Origin: Lucifuga dentata
Taxonomy: Eukaryota; Chordata; Actinopteri; Ophidiiformes; Bythitidae
NCBI GenBank assembly: GCA_014773175.1
Contig: VXCM01003404.1
Coordinates: 88,995 to 152,994 of the forward strand
Direction: 5' to 3'
Length of the DNA stretch: 64,000 nt
Part shown: piece by piece, positions 1 to 9,551 of the stretch
How positions within the stretch are numbered: the stretch's first letter is position 1
Layout of the letters: every line of letters begins with the position of its first letter
Notes under the pieces: model-generated
Database searches by the model: none
What the model was told of the DNA's origin: nothing
The model's input: only the letters and a program-made list of their open reading frames with translations
Translations under genes and position numbers: made by a program

Positions 1-180
1 TATAATATGGCAAAAAATGTTTTCATTTTTTTTGTGAGTTTTTACTATTAATAAAATGTTCACAAAAGTTTACAAGTAAAAATATTTTGTAGCTCAATTT
101 GTGTTGCGTAAGTTACGGGTCTCTAATGACCCGAGGTATGTAGGTATGTTTGGAAAATGACCCATGCATTTAAGGGTTAA
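1..180. mobile_element. Probable end of a piggyBac-like element, cut by the window start
   Basis: The sequence ends GCATTTAAGGGTTAA at 180. Read on the minus strand this gives TTAACCCTTAAATGC, then GGGTCATTTT and GGGTCATTAGAGACCCG, which resembles piggyBac-type ends (TTAA target followed by CCC). The other end is outside the window. Lies in the ctnnd2 intron after the 283-533 exon. Confidence 0.4.
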
Positions 181-282
181 AGAAATATACAATGGACATA
201 CTAAGAAGGAGACAGGTGAATCTGTGAAACTCCACATATCAACATGTAAAAATGTAATTAGTAATAATAAAAGTGTTTTGAC

Positions 283-533
283 CTCTGCCTGCCAAGCTGC
301 CAGGCCTTTGCAGGGTTGCGTTGGCGTAGAGCTCGTGGGAAATCTTGTAGCTGTCTGATCCGATGTGATGCAGCATGCGCTTGGTGGGCGACAGGGTGGC
401 GTAGCTGCCCACCCCCGAGCTGAGCTGGTGGATGGGTGACGAGGTGTGGTTCCCCCCTGGGGAGGCCGCCATGGGGAGTGGGGAGGAGGACCCAGCAATA
501 CCCGATGCTACCATGTTGATGGGTGAGGAAGTG
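283..533 (-). CDS. ctnnd2: ctnnd2 exon with SSPIHQLSS, YATLSPTKR and NATLQRPGSLAG motifs
   Basis: The acceptor is CTCCTCCTGCAG. The exon opens with C (completing Ser), then TSSPINMVASGIAG, and carries SSPIHQLSSGVGSYATLSP, TKRMLHHIGSDSYKISHELY and ANATLQRPGSLAG. Human delta-catenin has SSPINIV, SSPIHQLSSTIGTYATLSP and SQELYATATLQRPGSLA in the same order. A GT donor follows GGCAGAG at 282-281, giving 251 nt (1 + 83 codons + 1). The donor is the less certain border, since GTCAAA is a weak consensus. A GC donor two codons earlier is possible but would be unusual. This is the last exon in the window; the remaining exons, including all ARM repeats, lie beyond position 1. Confidence 0.93.
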
Positions 534-661
534 CTGCAGGAGGAGGAGAAAATGAAACTGTTGGTACGTTCACGTCTGGGATGAATTATTTTCCAGAATA
601 GTGCTCTCCACCATTTTTGCTCATTTTTTTTTACGTGTTTTTATGTTGTTATTTTGTTCTA

Positions 662-663
<2 letters not shown>

Positions 664-708
<45 letters not shown>
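664..708. repeat. (ATT)n microsatellite
   Basis: About 15 uninterrupted ATT units in the intron between the exons at 283 and 1535. Confidence 0.95.
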
Positions 709-710
<2 letters not shown>

Positions 711-959
711 TTTCCTCATCACCGGGAAACTTGTATATTTCTCCCCTCTTCTGGCAAACACAGTAGACACCAGTGTTGATGCCAGATTTTAGCTGTTGAA
801 CCTCTGACCACGGGAAAAGAGTTCTCACGTCTCCTTCTTGCACAAGCAGAAGGAGTAACAGGCTGTATCTTCCTTCTATCAAGATGGGAAATGTGAAATC
901 GCTAGCTAATGAGATGGGTGAGCTAACATCACTGGCAAAGCTGTATGTTTTATTTCAGC

Positions 960-1094
960 AGTGTCCTTCAGAATAAATAAAGCCTTATTTTATCGTATCT
1001 TATCGTATCTTATCTTATCTTATCTCNAGTGTCCTTCAGAATAAATAAAGCCTTATTTTATCGTATCTTATCGTATCTTATCTTATCTTATCTC
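960..1094. repeat. False tandem duplication, 67 bp, around n at 1027
   Basis: 960-1026 and 1028-1094 are identical, including the TATCT-type simple repeat. The single n between them marks an assembly join. Confidence 0.85.
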
Positions 1095-1534
1095 ATCTTA
1101 TGATCCATTTATGAAGGATTCCTTCACACTCGCTGCGTAAACAGCAAACAGATCTTCATGTGCTGCTCTCAAAAACTTAGTCGTGTCTGATTTGTAGAGC
1201 CAAAGTAGAAAATTGGCAGGATTGGCAGAAATGTCAAGATTTGCACAAACCAAACAATGTAGGCAACAAAGCAATTTCATAAAACATTTCAGACCCAGTG
1301 CAGTGCATTTTTTTGGTTCTGAAAAGACAGAAAACAGTAAACCAGAAAATACTATAAAAGTCAGAAATATCGACATCTGGAAAATTAACTGTTGACTCAC
1401 TGGAATTGAGCAACTCCTCATGTAAACCCCCTGCAGATACTATGCACTACAGGGCCATTGAAAAAATTATACACAGTGCTCTTTCAAAAGGAAGCCCCTC
1501 CTAAACCAATTGGTCAAACTAAAATAGAACCAAC

Positions 1535-1747
1535 CTGTAGGACTTGGCGAGTCGGCTGGGCGACTGTTTGGGCGAGGACACCCTCTGCAGGGTGGCGTAG
1601 CTGGGCATGTCGGAGNAGTCGGCTGGGCGACTGTTTGGGCGAGGACACCCTCTGCAGGGTGGCGTAGCTGGGCATGTCGGAGGAGGCCGACCCCAGGCGC
1701 TGCAGCTTCGTCGGGGATCCCACGGCTTGCAGAGGGGAGCTCACACG
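1535..1747 (-). CDS. ctnnd2: ctnnd2 exon with GSPTKLQR and SSPKQSPSRLAKSY motifs; split by a false duplication
   Basis: The exon begins after TGTTACAG with RVSSPLQAVGSPTKLQRLGS, continues MPSYATLQRVSSPKQSPSR and ends LAKSY plus AG before a GTTGGT donor. Human delta-catenin has GGSPTKLQRGGS and SSPKQSPSRLAKSYS at this point. As assembled it spans 213 nt, but 66 bp are present twice (1550-1615 and 1617-1682) on either side of an n at 1616. Removing one copy and the n leaves 146 nt, which is 48 codons plus two bases. That fits phase 0 from the upstream exon and phase 2 into the exon at 533. As written, the exon is frameshifted. I read this as an assembly error rather than a gene lesion, because identical-length duplications flank other n characters. 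Confidence 0.92.
1550..1682. repeat. False tandem duplication, 66 bp, inside a ctnnd2 exon
   Basis: 1550-1615 equals 1617-1682, with n at 1616. The duplicated part encodes the YATLQRVSSPKQSPSR segment, and its removal restores the expected frame and both splice phases. Confidence 0.9.
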
Positions 1748-2334
1748 CTGTAACAGCAGAGTCATACTTCATTAAAGCAATGCCGTCTACGTTAAAAATT
1801 AATGTCCTGCATGTGTTCATGTCATTATTTTTAAAGAGACAAACAACTCCCTGGGTGTTGGAAACCGGTGAGCAGAGACTCTGATGTGAGAGAAACACGC
1901 TGATGAAGGGCTCAGAGTTAAAGACGAAGGAGACGACTCTGAACTTTTAGGACCAAATAAGTTCATTTTTCATTTTTGAACTTTTCAGAATGAAAAACAC
2001 GATCTGTTACATTTACCTCATTTTGGCCTCAGTACAGTCTTGCGGTTGCAAAATGATTGAGGATGTGGAGTGAGGATGCTGTCAAGTCCTCACACATGGG
2101 AACCAACTCAAGGACATTTTTAACAACATTGTTAAAATTGTTTTGCTACTTCATGGTTGCACTGTTATTCGATCCCACAGGGGGAGCTGCTTGCAGATGT
2201 AAAACTCTAAGTACAATTATCACAACAAAGATGATAAGGTTTTTTTTATTTAACTGGTTGAGTTCTCTGCTGCATTCATCAGATCAGCAGATCAACATAC
2301 TGTACTGTATGTAATTAATTAAACATCTAACTAT

Positions 2335-2660
2335 ATGTGCAAATGCAGAAGTCTGTCTGTAGCACCATTATCTTTAGAACCCAGCACTGTATGAAATTGA
2401 TATCCAGCAGGTTTATTGCTCAGGACCCAAGGACGTGCTGTGTCACGTGTGAAGTTGTTTGGATGAACAGTTCTTGAATTGAGCTGTGCTGGTAAAAAGT
2501 AGTCTGCATGGCAGGATACGCTCCGGGCGTGGCAGCATATGCTCCGGTCCAAGGGCACTGCAAACAAAGCTAGCTCATGAGAACGTGCAGAACAAAGTTA
2601 TGGCAGGCCGCGGCACACACCAGAAAGTCCATCCTGGTCCAAACAGGCAAGTTTTGAACT
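2335..2660 (+). repeat. Fragment of the long TTAA-element family (left part)
   Basis: Shares the stretch from CTGTAGCACCATTATCTTTA through GTGAAGTTGTTTGGATGA, TTGAGCTGTGCTGGTAAAAA and GGCAGCATATGCTCC with 9590-9810, in the same orientation. Other copies, inverted, lie at about 43960-44250 and 58210-58800. Confidence 0.65.
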
Positions 2661-3141
2661 GGCGCTGCACTAATAGTGCCAAATTTAGGGAGACATGATA
2701 AGGGAAAATAGTGTCATGCAACAATGTTCCCTCATTAATTTAACACCAGTTACCAGCTTCTTTTGGTGTTTGCCTTGAAAGAAGCATTACTACGGTACCT
2801 ACTTATATACATATTGGATAAATTGTTTACAAAACACATCTTTACGCAAGAATTAGGACCTGTTTCAGTCTGGTGGTAAATTTCATCGTTATGAAATCTG
2901 AGGGATGTTTGAAACTGTATTTGCCTCACATGCCACAACTCAAGGTAAATTTGAAACAACCTCACTGCTGCTAACTTGTTTTCTGGACTCTGTCTGCTGA
3001 AAAAAAGTGGATATTTAGTTAGACTGATCACATGTGAAGCCTGATCAGTCAGTGTATTTAAATGGTGAATTTTGATTTGATCTCCCTTGCACTGTAGTGG
3101 TGCTGCACCTCACCTTTTCCTTTGATGAGTCAATTGCCGCA

Positions 3142-3157
3142 CTCTATGTCTCTCTCT

Positions 3158-3193
<36 letters not shown>

Positions 3194-3221
3194 AACACCC
3201 ATGTNCTCTATGTCTCTCTCT

Positions 3222-3257
<36 letters not shown>

Positions 3258-3268
3258 AACACCCATGT
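3142..3268. repeat. Duplicated CA-repeat block around n at 3205
   Basis: 3142-3204 and 3206-3268 repeat the same 63 bp, each with a (CA)n tract flanked by CTCTATGTCTCTCTCTCATA and CATACAAACACCCATGT. Probably a single locus in the real genome. Confidence 0.85.
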
Positions 3269-3328
3269 ACTGGACTCTTTGTCGTGTCTGGCTCTGTTAT
3301 CTCTCTTAGCTGAATGCAAATCTCTTCA

Positions 3329-3873
3329 TACACAACCGCTCAAAGGTGTGTAATCACTACTGATTTTCACATAGAATCAATGTTTCCAGTAATGTAAAAC
3401 TAGTTTTGTTTCATATGTGTGTATGTATAAAATGATTCTATATGCCTGTTAGTATTTTGCACCTACAGGTTTAGAATAATTTGCAAGAAGCTGTAAAAAA
3501 TTAAGACATTTTACAATTGTCCAGAATCCTGACATGAGTTGTAGATGATTCCAGATTCATTTAGAGAAGCTGTATGTGGTTCCAGAGATTATTAGGAAAT
3601 TCTAGATTATTCCCTGATGCTCTAGAAACTGATGCCTCATATTTACAAAGTAGAGATTAAATCTCACAGTGGAAACTTTTATAAGAAATCACTAAAATTC
3701 TGTTATTTATCATTTAAAAACTTTTTTCCCTCCAAATATTTGAAATGCTAAATAAAACATATTAAAATACATCTTAGTGTTTGTTTCATACAATTTAAAA
3801 GACACTATAATTAAATAAAATAGTAAGAACTACTTAAATGACAAGTGATTCTAAACGTTTGAGCAGTAGTGTA
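3329..3873. mobile_element. Decayed Tc1/mariner-type element with TA flanks
   Basis: The ends are inverted: the left CACAACCGCTCAAAGG...AATCACTACTG matches the reverse complement of the right CAAGTGATTCTAAACGTTTGAGCAGTAGTG, with a TA at each outer edge. The interior is AT-rich with no transposase frame, so this is a non-autonomous or heavily deleted copy of 545 bp. It sits inside an older dispersed repeat. Confidence 0.6.
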
Positions 3874-4067
3874 TGTGGGGCTCTAAAGGAGAGAATTTAG
3901 GTTTCCTTTGCTGATTTAATGTCATATTTTTGCTTTGACGCCAGATGAAGCAATATAAAGCTTATAATTCATAAACACGCTGTTCCTTATTGGCTTTTAC
4001 CTGTCGGCGTTTATTTACCGTGTGTATGAATACCCCGTTAAGTGTTACTCTGTACAGGTATTCGTAC

Positions 4068-4241
4068 CTGTGCAGGCAAAGTGGCACAGGAATAATATAT
4101 GGAGGGTCCAGCAGGCGCAGAACTGCCCTCAGTAGCCATGTGGAAGGCGCTGCCGTGGGCCTGCTGAGCAAGCGAATCTCTCTGGGATTGAGAGGGAGAG
4201 TCCGCTGCAGCTAAGTGGGCGGCTGCACGGCTGGATGTTAC
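4068..4241 (-). CDS. ctnnd2: ctnnd2 exon, Ser/Ala/Gln-rich segment ending SIYYSCATLPAQ
   Basis: This exon has exactly 58 codons in phase 0/0. The peptide starts VTSSRAAAHLAAADSPSQSQ, contains AHGSAFHMATEGSSAPAG and ends SIYYSCATLPAQ. It corresponds to the human stretch that starts TTSRAGHLAG, contains LGSAFHLPD and ends YYSSSTLPAP. In human this region carries long proline and alanine runs. Here they are absent and replaced by Ser/Gln-rich sequence, so only the ends and the GSAFH block are recognisable. The acceptor is TTTTCTAG/GTA and the donor is CAG/GTACGA. Both phases are 0, so skipping the exon would keep the frame between 4412 and 1747. It lies only 170 bp from the preceding exon. Confidence 0.88.
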
Positions 4242-4411
4242 CTAGAAAAGAGAGAGCATGGAGAAAGATGGCGAGAGAAGCGAGGAAGAAGAGAAGGGGG
4301 AGAAAGTGGCAAAAGAAAGAGAATAAAAGGAAAAAGGAGAGAGAAACTTCTGATTAAGACACATCACATCCTGACGGTTCATTTATTGTGTATTTGTGTG
4401 TATATGCGTAC
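4242..4411 (-). other. ctnnd2: ctnnd2 intron, 170 bp
   Basis: Shortest intron in the window. On the transcribed strand it is strongly pyrimidine-rich (the plus strand is a GA-rich run through 4243-4345), which supplies the polypyrimidine context for the TTTTCTAG acceptor at 4242. Confidence 0.88.
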
Positions 4412-4563
4412 CTGGTTGTAGCTGTGAACAGCCCCTCCAACCTGCCCGCCACGGGCTGAGATCGTTTCACCGAGCGCCAGGCCTTGGTTACTATGGTAAC
4501 CAGCAGCTGCATAGGCATCCTGGTTGTTGAGCTGCAAAGCACTTTGGGACAGAAGACCTTGTC
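4412..4563 (-). CDS. ctnnd2: ctnnd2 exon with the LLSQSALQLN / YHSNQ / LALGE segment
   Basis: This 152-nt exon is read as GA + 50 codons and ends in phase 0. The peptide begins QGLLSQSALQLNNQDAYAAA and continues GYHSNQGLALGETISARGGQ to VHSYNQ. It aligns with the human delta-catenin stretch LLSQSALQLN...YHSNQTLALGET. The acceptor is TTTTTTCATCAG and the donor is CAG/GTACGC. The first partial codon joins the A left by the upstream exon (11877) to give Arg. No domain is known in this low-complexity N-terminal part; conservation of the SALQLN and YHSNQ blocks is what identifies it. The true reading frame is not the longest open frame here, so it is easily missed by ORF length alone. Confidence 0.93.
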
Positions 4564-5925
4564 CTGATGAAAAAAGACAACAGGAGGGTTATCGCAACAT
4601 TTGGTTTATGCAACTTTTATCATTTCATGAGACATTTTTCAGAACATTTTTGCAACAGGCTGTTTTTGTGTAAAGAAATTAATTTGTTCATTGCCTTGAT
4701 GGAATTTTGCAGCCAAGTTCATATGCAAAATAACCTTTTAGTGGAAAATGATAAATGCAAATACCAGATTTACATCCTTTATTTTGTAACAGACTTTGCA
4801 GAGGAGAGGAGAAAAAGGAATATAGAATAGAACAGAATAGAAATCCTTGTGATTTTCTGCTTTTTACCCATCCATCTTCTTCCACGCTCTGTGACCCTGA
4901 AATCTAACTCTGTTCCTGACCTCCATTTAAAATACACTCTTCATCTTCATACACTTTCTTCCGCTTTCATTCTCTCTCTCTCTCTTTATCACTCTCTATT
5001 TCTATCTCTACCCGTCACTTTCTCCACTCCAAACCTCTCTATAATTCAGCAGCATGAACAGACTGCTGAGGCTGCGAATAGAATGAAGCTAATATACAGA
5101 AACTTGTACACACTTATCAGCACAGGGAAATAAGCGGTTATGTTGGTTTTTGTTTTTTTACAGAACGAGTGTGAAGGACTCCATCTGAGACCACTTCCTC
5201 AAAACAGTCTTTGTACGATGACATGCAACGAAACTTTATTTATTCCCAAGGAAATTGTTGGTCGGGTTGTTTTGTCCAAACTTAAGCATGATTGCTGTAT
5301 TCAGACCAAACCAAATGACTTGTACGAGGGGGAAACATGAATCGACTGATTCAACCAGACTAAACTGTGTAGAGTTAGGCTTCTACCATGTTATTTTCGT
5401 TGGCCATGTGCTCCACCGCCACATCCTGTGCAATCCTTGAATCCTTCATAAGGCTCCTCAGGGAAAACATTTTGATTTGCACCCTGAACCTGCTGGCTGG
5501 ACCTTGTAGAAGATCAGCTGCAACTAAAAACTTCTCTTCACGTAGCCAAAAACCCATCGAGCTGGTATGTGTGTAGAACCGGTTGGCTAAGANGGGGGGG
5601 GGGGGGGAGAGGGAGAACTTTCTAAAAAACAAATAAAATTATAATCTTAAAATATTTTTTTATGACAAGAATATAAAAATAAGCAATGTCCTATTTGTAT
5701 TCTTTTCAATTTCGAACACATTTAGTTCACCAGGTGGCATTTTTCATCAGTCCATCATCTGATAACATCATTATCCTTTAGGAAGTTACCGAGGTTACCG
5801 TATGCTACACTAGCTAGCAAGCTAATAGGAGCAGCTATCATAACGTCACAGCTCACTCATTAGCCACCTCAGAATCTTAATGATGGATAAGTTTCTGAAA
5901 AAGAAGAAGATGATAATGGCCTAGT

Positions 5926-5957
<32 letters not shown>

Positions 5958-6240
5958 CAACAGACCAGAGTGAAACAGCAAGTACGAGTCTTATATCAAA
6001 TCTGGTTTTACCATACTAGACCATAGCATAGCATACCATAGCAAAGAGGAAAGACAGACATGCTATCCCAAACTGTGTTCTCTGTGGGAGTGTGTAGAAC
6101 AGAATAGAATAGAATATACTTTATTGTCTCCATGGGGTAATTTGTTCTGGAAGTTCTGGAAATTTGTTCCAAGTTGCCACACAGAACATCCACATTACAG
6201 CCATGACACGTATTTCAAAGCAAGTATCTACAGTATGTTC

Positions 6241-6349
6241 CCTATGTTCCCCAGTTCAATATTCTGTTAACACATATTTAAGTGTGTGTTAACCCTAACC
6301 CTAACCCATTATGTGCTCTATTGTGCTATGTAGAGCTGGGGAACATAGG
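6241..6349. repeat. Inverted repeat enclosing a short telomere-like motif
   Basis: CCTATGTTCCCCAG at 6241-6254 is perfectly inverted at 6336-6349. The loop contains three CCCTAA-type units (6289-6307). Confidence 0.7.
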
Positions 6350-7533
6350 ACCCTGGGAATATAGGAATGACCCCTTCTCTGTCTCCAGATCCTCTACAAT
6401 GAATATTTAAATCCTTCTAAACTTTTTAGGCACTTACGACAGAAACACCAGGTGAGGCAGAAAAATCTGCTGAATTTTTTAAACGTAAGGAAGAAATGCT
6501 GATCAAACAGATGAATATAGTTAATAATGAAAATTGTTGTTAATGTTACTCAAATGTATACTGAATATTGAATGAATGTTGAATACTAAAACTAATACTG
6601 AGTGAATAAAATTGATTGAAAATATGCTGCACATATGAATAACTAATCAGATTTTACTATTCCTTGAGTAGTATGTGTCTGGTAACATGTTTTGTAGGTG
6701 GGGACCAGCTAGAGGATGAAACAGGGGTCCTCGACATGATAAAGTTTGGGAACCCCTGGGCTAAAACACTTGATGTTATCGATGATGACCGTTAAACTTG
6801 GGAACATGCAAAATGGGAAAAGGGATTCATAACACGTTACATTTGGAAGGTATGATCAGGACTTCAATGGCAAAGAGTTATTCAGAAATCCGCTGAAAGA
6901 AACTTCCCGGAATCATTTGCGAGAGAACTGAATTTTTCCCGTCACGCTCATCAAGAGCCTGGTTAGATTTTTCATATATTCTCATTAGCTCTGTTTCGGT
7001 GGTGATAGCAATCATGAGCCTCATCAACAGTTTTAATTACAGAAATACCTCTTCCCCCCCCAAAAAAAATGATATTAAAATAGCATTAAAATGGTCCTGC
7101 TTTAGTAAAGTGTGAATTCAGCAACGTGTGGTACTTCTGTACTGCTACATCTGTCCTCATTTATTAGCAAACAACTTGCCGCACAGGGAAAATGACATTG
7201 ATGCATTCCTCCAGTACACCGATAAAACTCATAGCGTTCTGGATTTGTATTCTGAGGGGAATTCTTGAGTTGACAGACATCAATAGAATCCTTCCCGTTG
7301 ATTGTGACTGATCTGAAATACAAGTTTCTACTGAATGACTTTAACTTTTTTTACCAGAAGTCAGAGAATCGACAAAAAACTGGATATCCAACAAGAATAA
7401 ACCTCGACTGTGCAATTATTTAAAAAAAGAGAGAATGGAAAATTGATACAGAGAATGTCGTGAATGTCGAGAATGCCCTGACAGAGAATGTCGGCGGCGA
7501 ACAGCAAATGCTGTCACTGTGGATAAGCACATT

Positions 7534-7955
7534 TTAAAGGACCATACCACCCTTTTTGCATGTTTGAGCCTAATATATACAATTTTCATACATACAATGT
7601 CACTGACAATCATTTCCCAAAGCATACTACTGGAATGGTGGAAAAAAAAATGTTTTTCCTACCTTCCAGACCACCATTGGTTTCAGTTCATTCTAGCACG
7701 CTATTAAAATCAACTTATTGATACTTGAAATATTCTTGGGATAGGTAATCCATCATCACCAACAAGATGTGTATACAGGTTTTTTTTAGAAGTTACATAA
7801 TTTTAGCGTTTAAGCTCAATATAAAGCATGGAGTGAATGTATGTCTCCACCGGGGAATATAGTCCCAAAAGAAGACCTGCATACATCAAAAAATTTAAAC
7901 AACCATGACTTCATAAGGCTGTGTAACTATTAGCAGGTGAAACACTGATTTTTAA
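7534..7955 (-). mobile_element. TTAA foldback element (family M), truncated copy
   Basis: Starts TTAAAGGACCATACCACC and runs through the shared interior (CTTCCAGACCACCATTGG, CCATCATCACCAACAAGAT, AATATAGTCCCAAAAGAAGA, CTTCATAAGGCTGTGTAACT), then stops at TTTTTAA. About 180 bp of the other arm are missing compared with the copy at 13802-14290. Orientation is opposite to the copy at 12135. Confidence 0.8.
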
Positions 7956-8040
7956 CACACACACAACAAGCTCTATCAAAAGACATTTTTTTTTTGCCAG
8001 AAGAGCAGTGGAGGAATTAGGAATTTGTCCTCCTGGCCTC

Positions 8041-8489
8041 CTTCAAATGCATTCACGCACACACATACATACACACACATACACACACATACACAGCCAC
8101 ACACAGCTCAGTTGTTTGTATTCAAAGCCAGAGAAGATTTTCCACAGTTTGCCACTTTAGGTGTGTTTCATATGGGGTAGTAGAGACTTTAGGAAGGCAA
8201 AGAGGCTCATAAATACATTATCACTGAGATGGCAAACACTGAATCCATCTGAGGTGAGTGAGTGGAGTGAGTGTGTGTGTGTGTGTGTGTGAATGGGTAG
8301 GATTGTATTAGTGTGTTTTGAGTAAAAAAAGAAAAGAGTTCCATAAGTCAGTGAACACAAACACATGCATGCACGCGTGCACACACACACAGACACACAC
8401 ACACACACGCATAACACTCGGAGTAGAAACCATTTCTTTACTCAAGCTGCTGAGTAGATTACTGCAGCTGTGTTGCTCACAGGCTGAGT

Positions 8490-8550
<61 letters not shown>

Positions 8551-8844
8551 CATGCCTTCCAGACTGCACATGCTTACAATGGCTCTGCTGGGCTCTGCAG
8601 CAGGTGTCTAAAAATAGACAGCTGCTGAAATATTAAAATGTGTCAAAAGAGAATGCTGGTCACAATGTGGATGAAAAGCCACTCAGCTTTGTGTGTGTGT
8701 GTGTGTGTGTGTATGTGTGTGTATGTATGTGTGTAAGATAGAAATGTGAGCCAGAGTGGGTCTATCGAGGTCAGACACTTCAAAACTGCACTTATATGCA
8801 TTCAGGTATATGCAGATGTGTTGCACATTCATGCATGAGAGGAC

Positions 8845-8875
<31 letters not shown>

Positions 8876-9180
8876 CACATGTATGTCTTCAGATTTACTG
8901 TATAAATATCTACTGGCTTTGCTCTCTCTCTCACTTTGTTTGTTTTATTTCTCATTAGTCAGTTACATGACTGTTTACACATCAATAATACAAAAAAAAA
9001 AAAAAAAANAAAAAAAAAAAAAAAAAACCTTCTGTACGTCAGCATGATTGTGCAGATAGCTCTGCATGTGTGTGTTTTTATGCATACATGCCTGTGTATG
9101 CATGCACATTTTTGCCTTTATGTGTTTGTATGCTTGATTATGAATGCACGTTTGTGTGTGTGTGTGTGTGCGTGCGTGCC
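8041..9180. repeat. Cluster of CA/GT microsatellites
   Basis: Separate tracts at 8041-8103 (CACATA type), 8269-8291 (GT), 8386-8408 (CA), 8488-8546 (GT, about 29 units), 8690-8735 (GT with TATG), 8849-8875 (GT), a poly-A split by an n at 9009, and 9153-9180 (GT). All long open frames here are Cys/Val or Thr/His repeats and are not genes. Confidence 0.9.
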
Positions 9181-9224
9181 CCCTCTGTGAACAGCAGGCT
9201 GCCTGACAGCTCTGTGTGGCTGGA

Positions 9225-9365
9225 TTAGCATATCAAACTGCTGGCACGGCTCTGCATGGCTCCTGACGGCTCCCTGTGTCCCGCGGGGTTTGACNTTAGC
9301 ATATCAAACTGCTGGCACGGCTCTGCATGGCTCCTGAAGGCTCCCTGTGTCCCGCGGGGTTTGAC
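9225..9365. repeat. False tandem duplication, 70 bp, with one mismatch
   Basis: 9225-9294 and 9296-9365 differ only at CTGACGG versus CTGAAGG. The n is at 9295. The mismatch suggests that the two joined contig ends came from different haplotypes or carry a base error. Confidence 0.85.
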
Positions 9366-9551
9366 TGCAGAGACGACGTGGGGATCATCCCCAGGACCAC
9401 GAAAAAAGATGAGACGAGAGCGAAGCAGAGGCTCAGGAGCCAGTCAGATCTCACCCAGAGCTTCATCAAAACTACAACACCTGCAAAACATCTCCTCCCA
9501 TCTCTATAATCCTTTAAAGAAATTATCCACAACTATTAAATGTGTCAGAAG

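Larger units (their letters stand above)
534..1534 (-). other. ctnnd2: ctnnd2 intron, 1,001 bp
   Basis: Contains an (ATT)n tract at 664-708, a TATCT/TATCG simple repeat at about 990-1100 and one false duplication. Otherwise AT-rich sequence with nothing I recognise; the reading frames at 1098-1421 have no family resemblance. Confidence 0.8.
2740..4010. repeat. Dispersed repeat family R2, copy 1, interrupted by a Tc1-like element
   Basis: The left part (about 2740-3075) matches 19845-20100: shared GTGTTTGCCTTGAAAGA, GCATTACTA, TAAATTTCA and TTAAATGGTGA blocks in order. The right part (3875-4010, with ATTCATAAA and TTGGCTTTTACCTG) matches about 53035-53100. The class of element is not recognised. 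Confidence 0.5.
1748..4067 (-). other. ctnnd2: ctnnd2 intron, 2,320 bp
   Basis: Filled with a fragment of a dispersed repeat (2335-2660), a second dispersed family (about 2740-4010) interrupted by a Tc1-like element (3329-3873), and a duplicated CA-repeat block. The repeat family reaches to within about 60 bp of the exon border at 4067. Confidence 0.8.
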
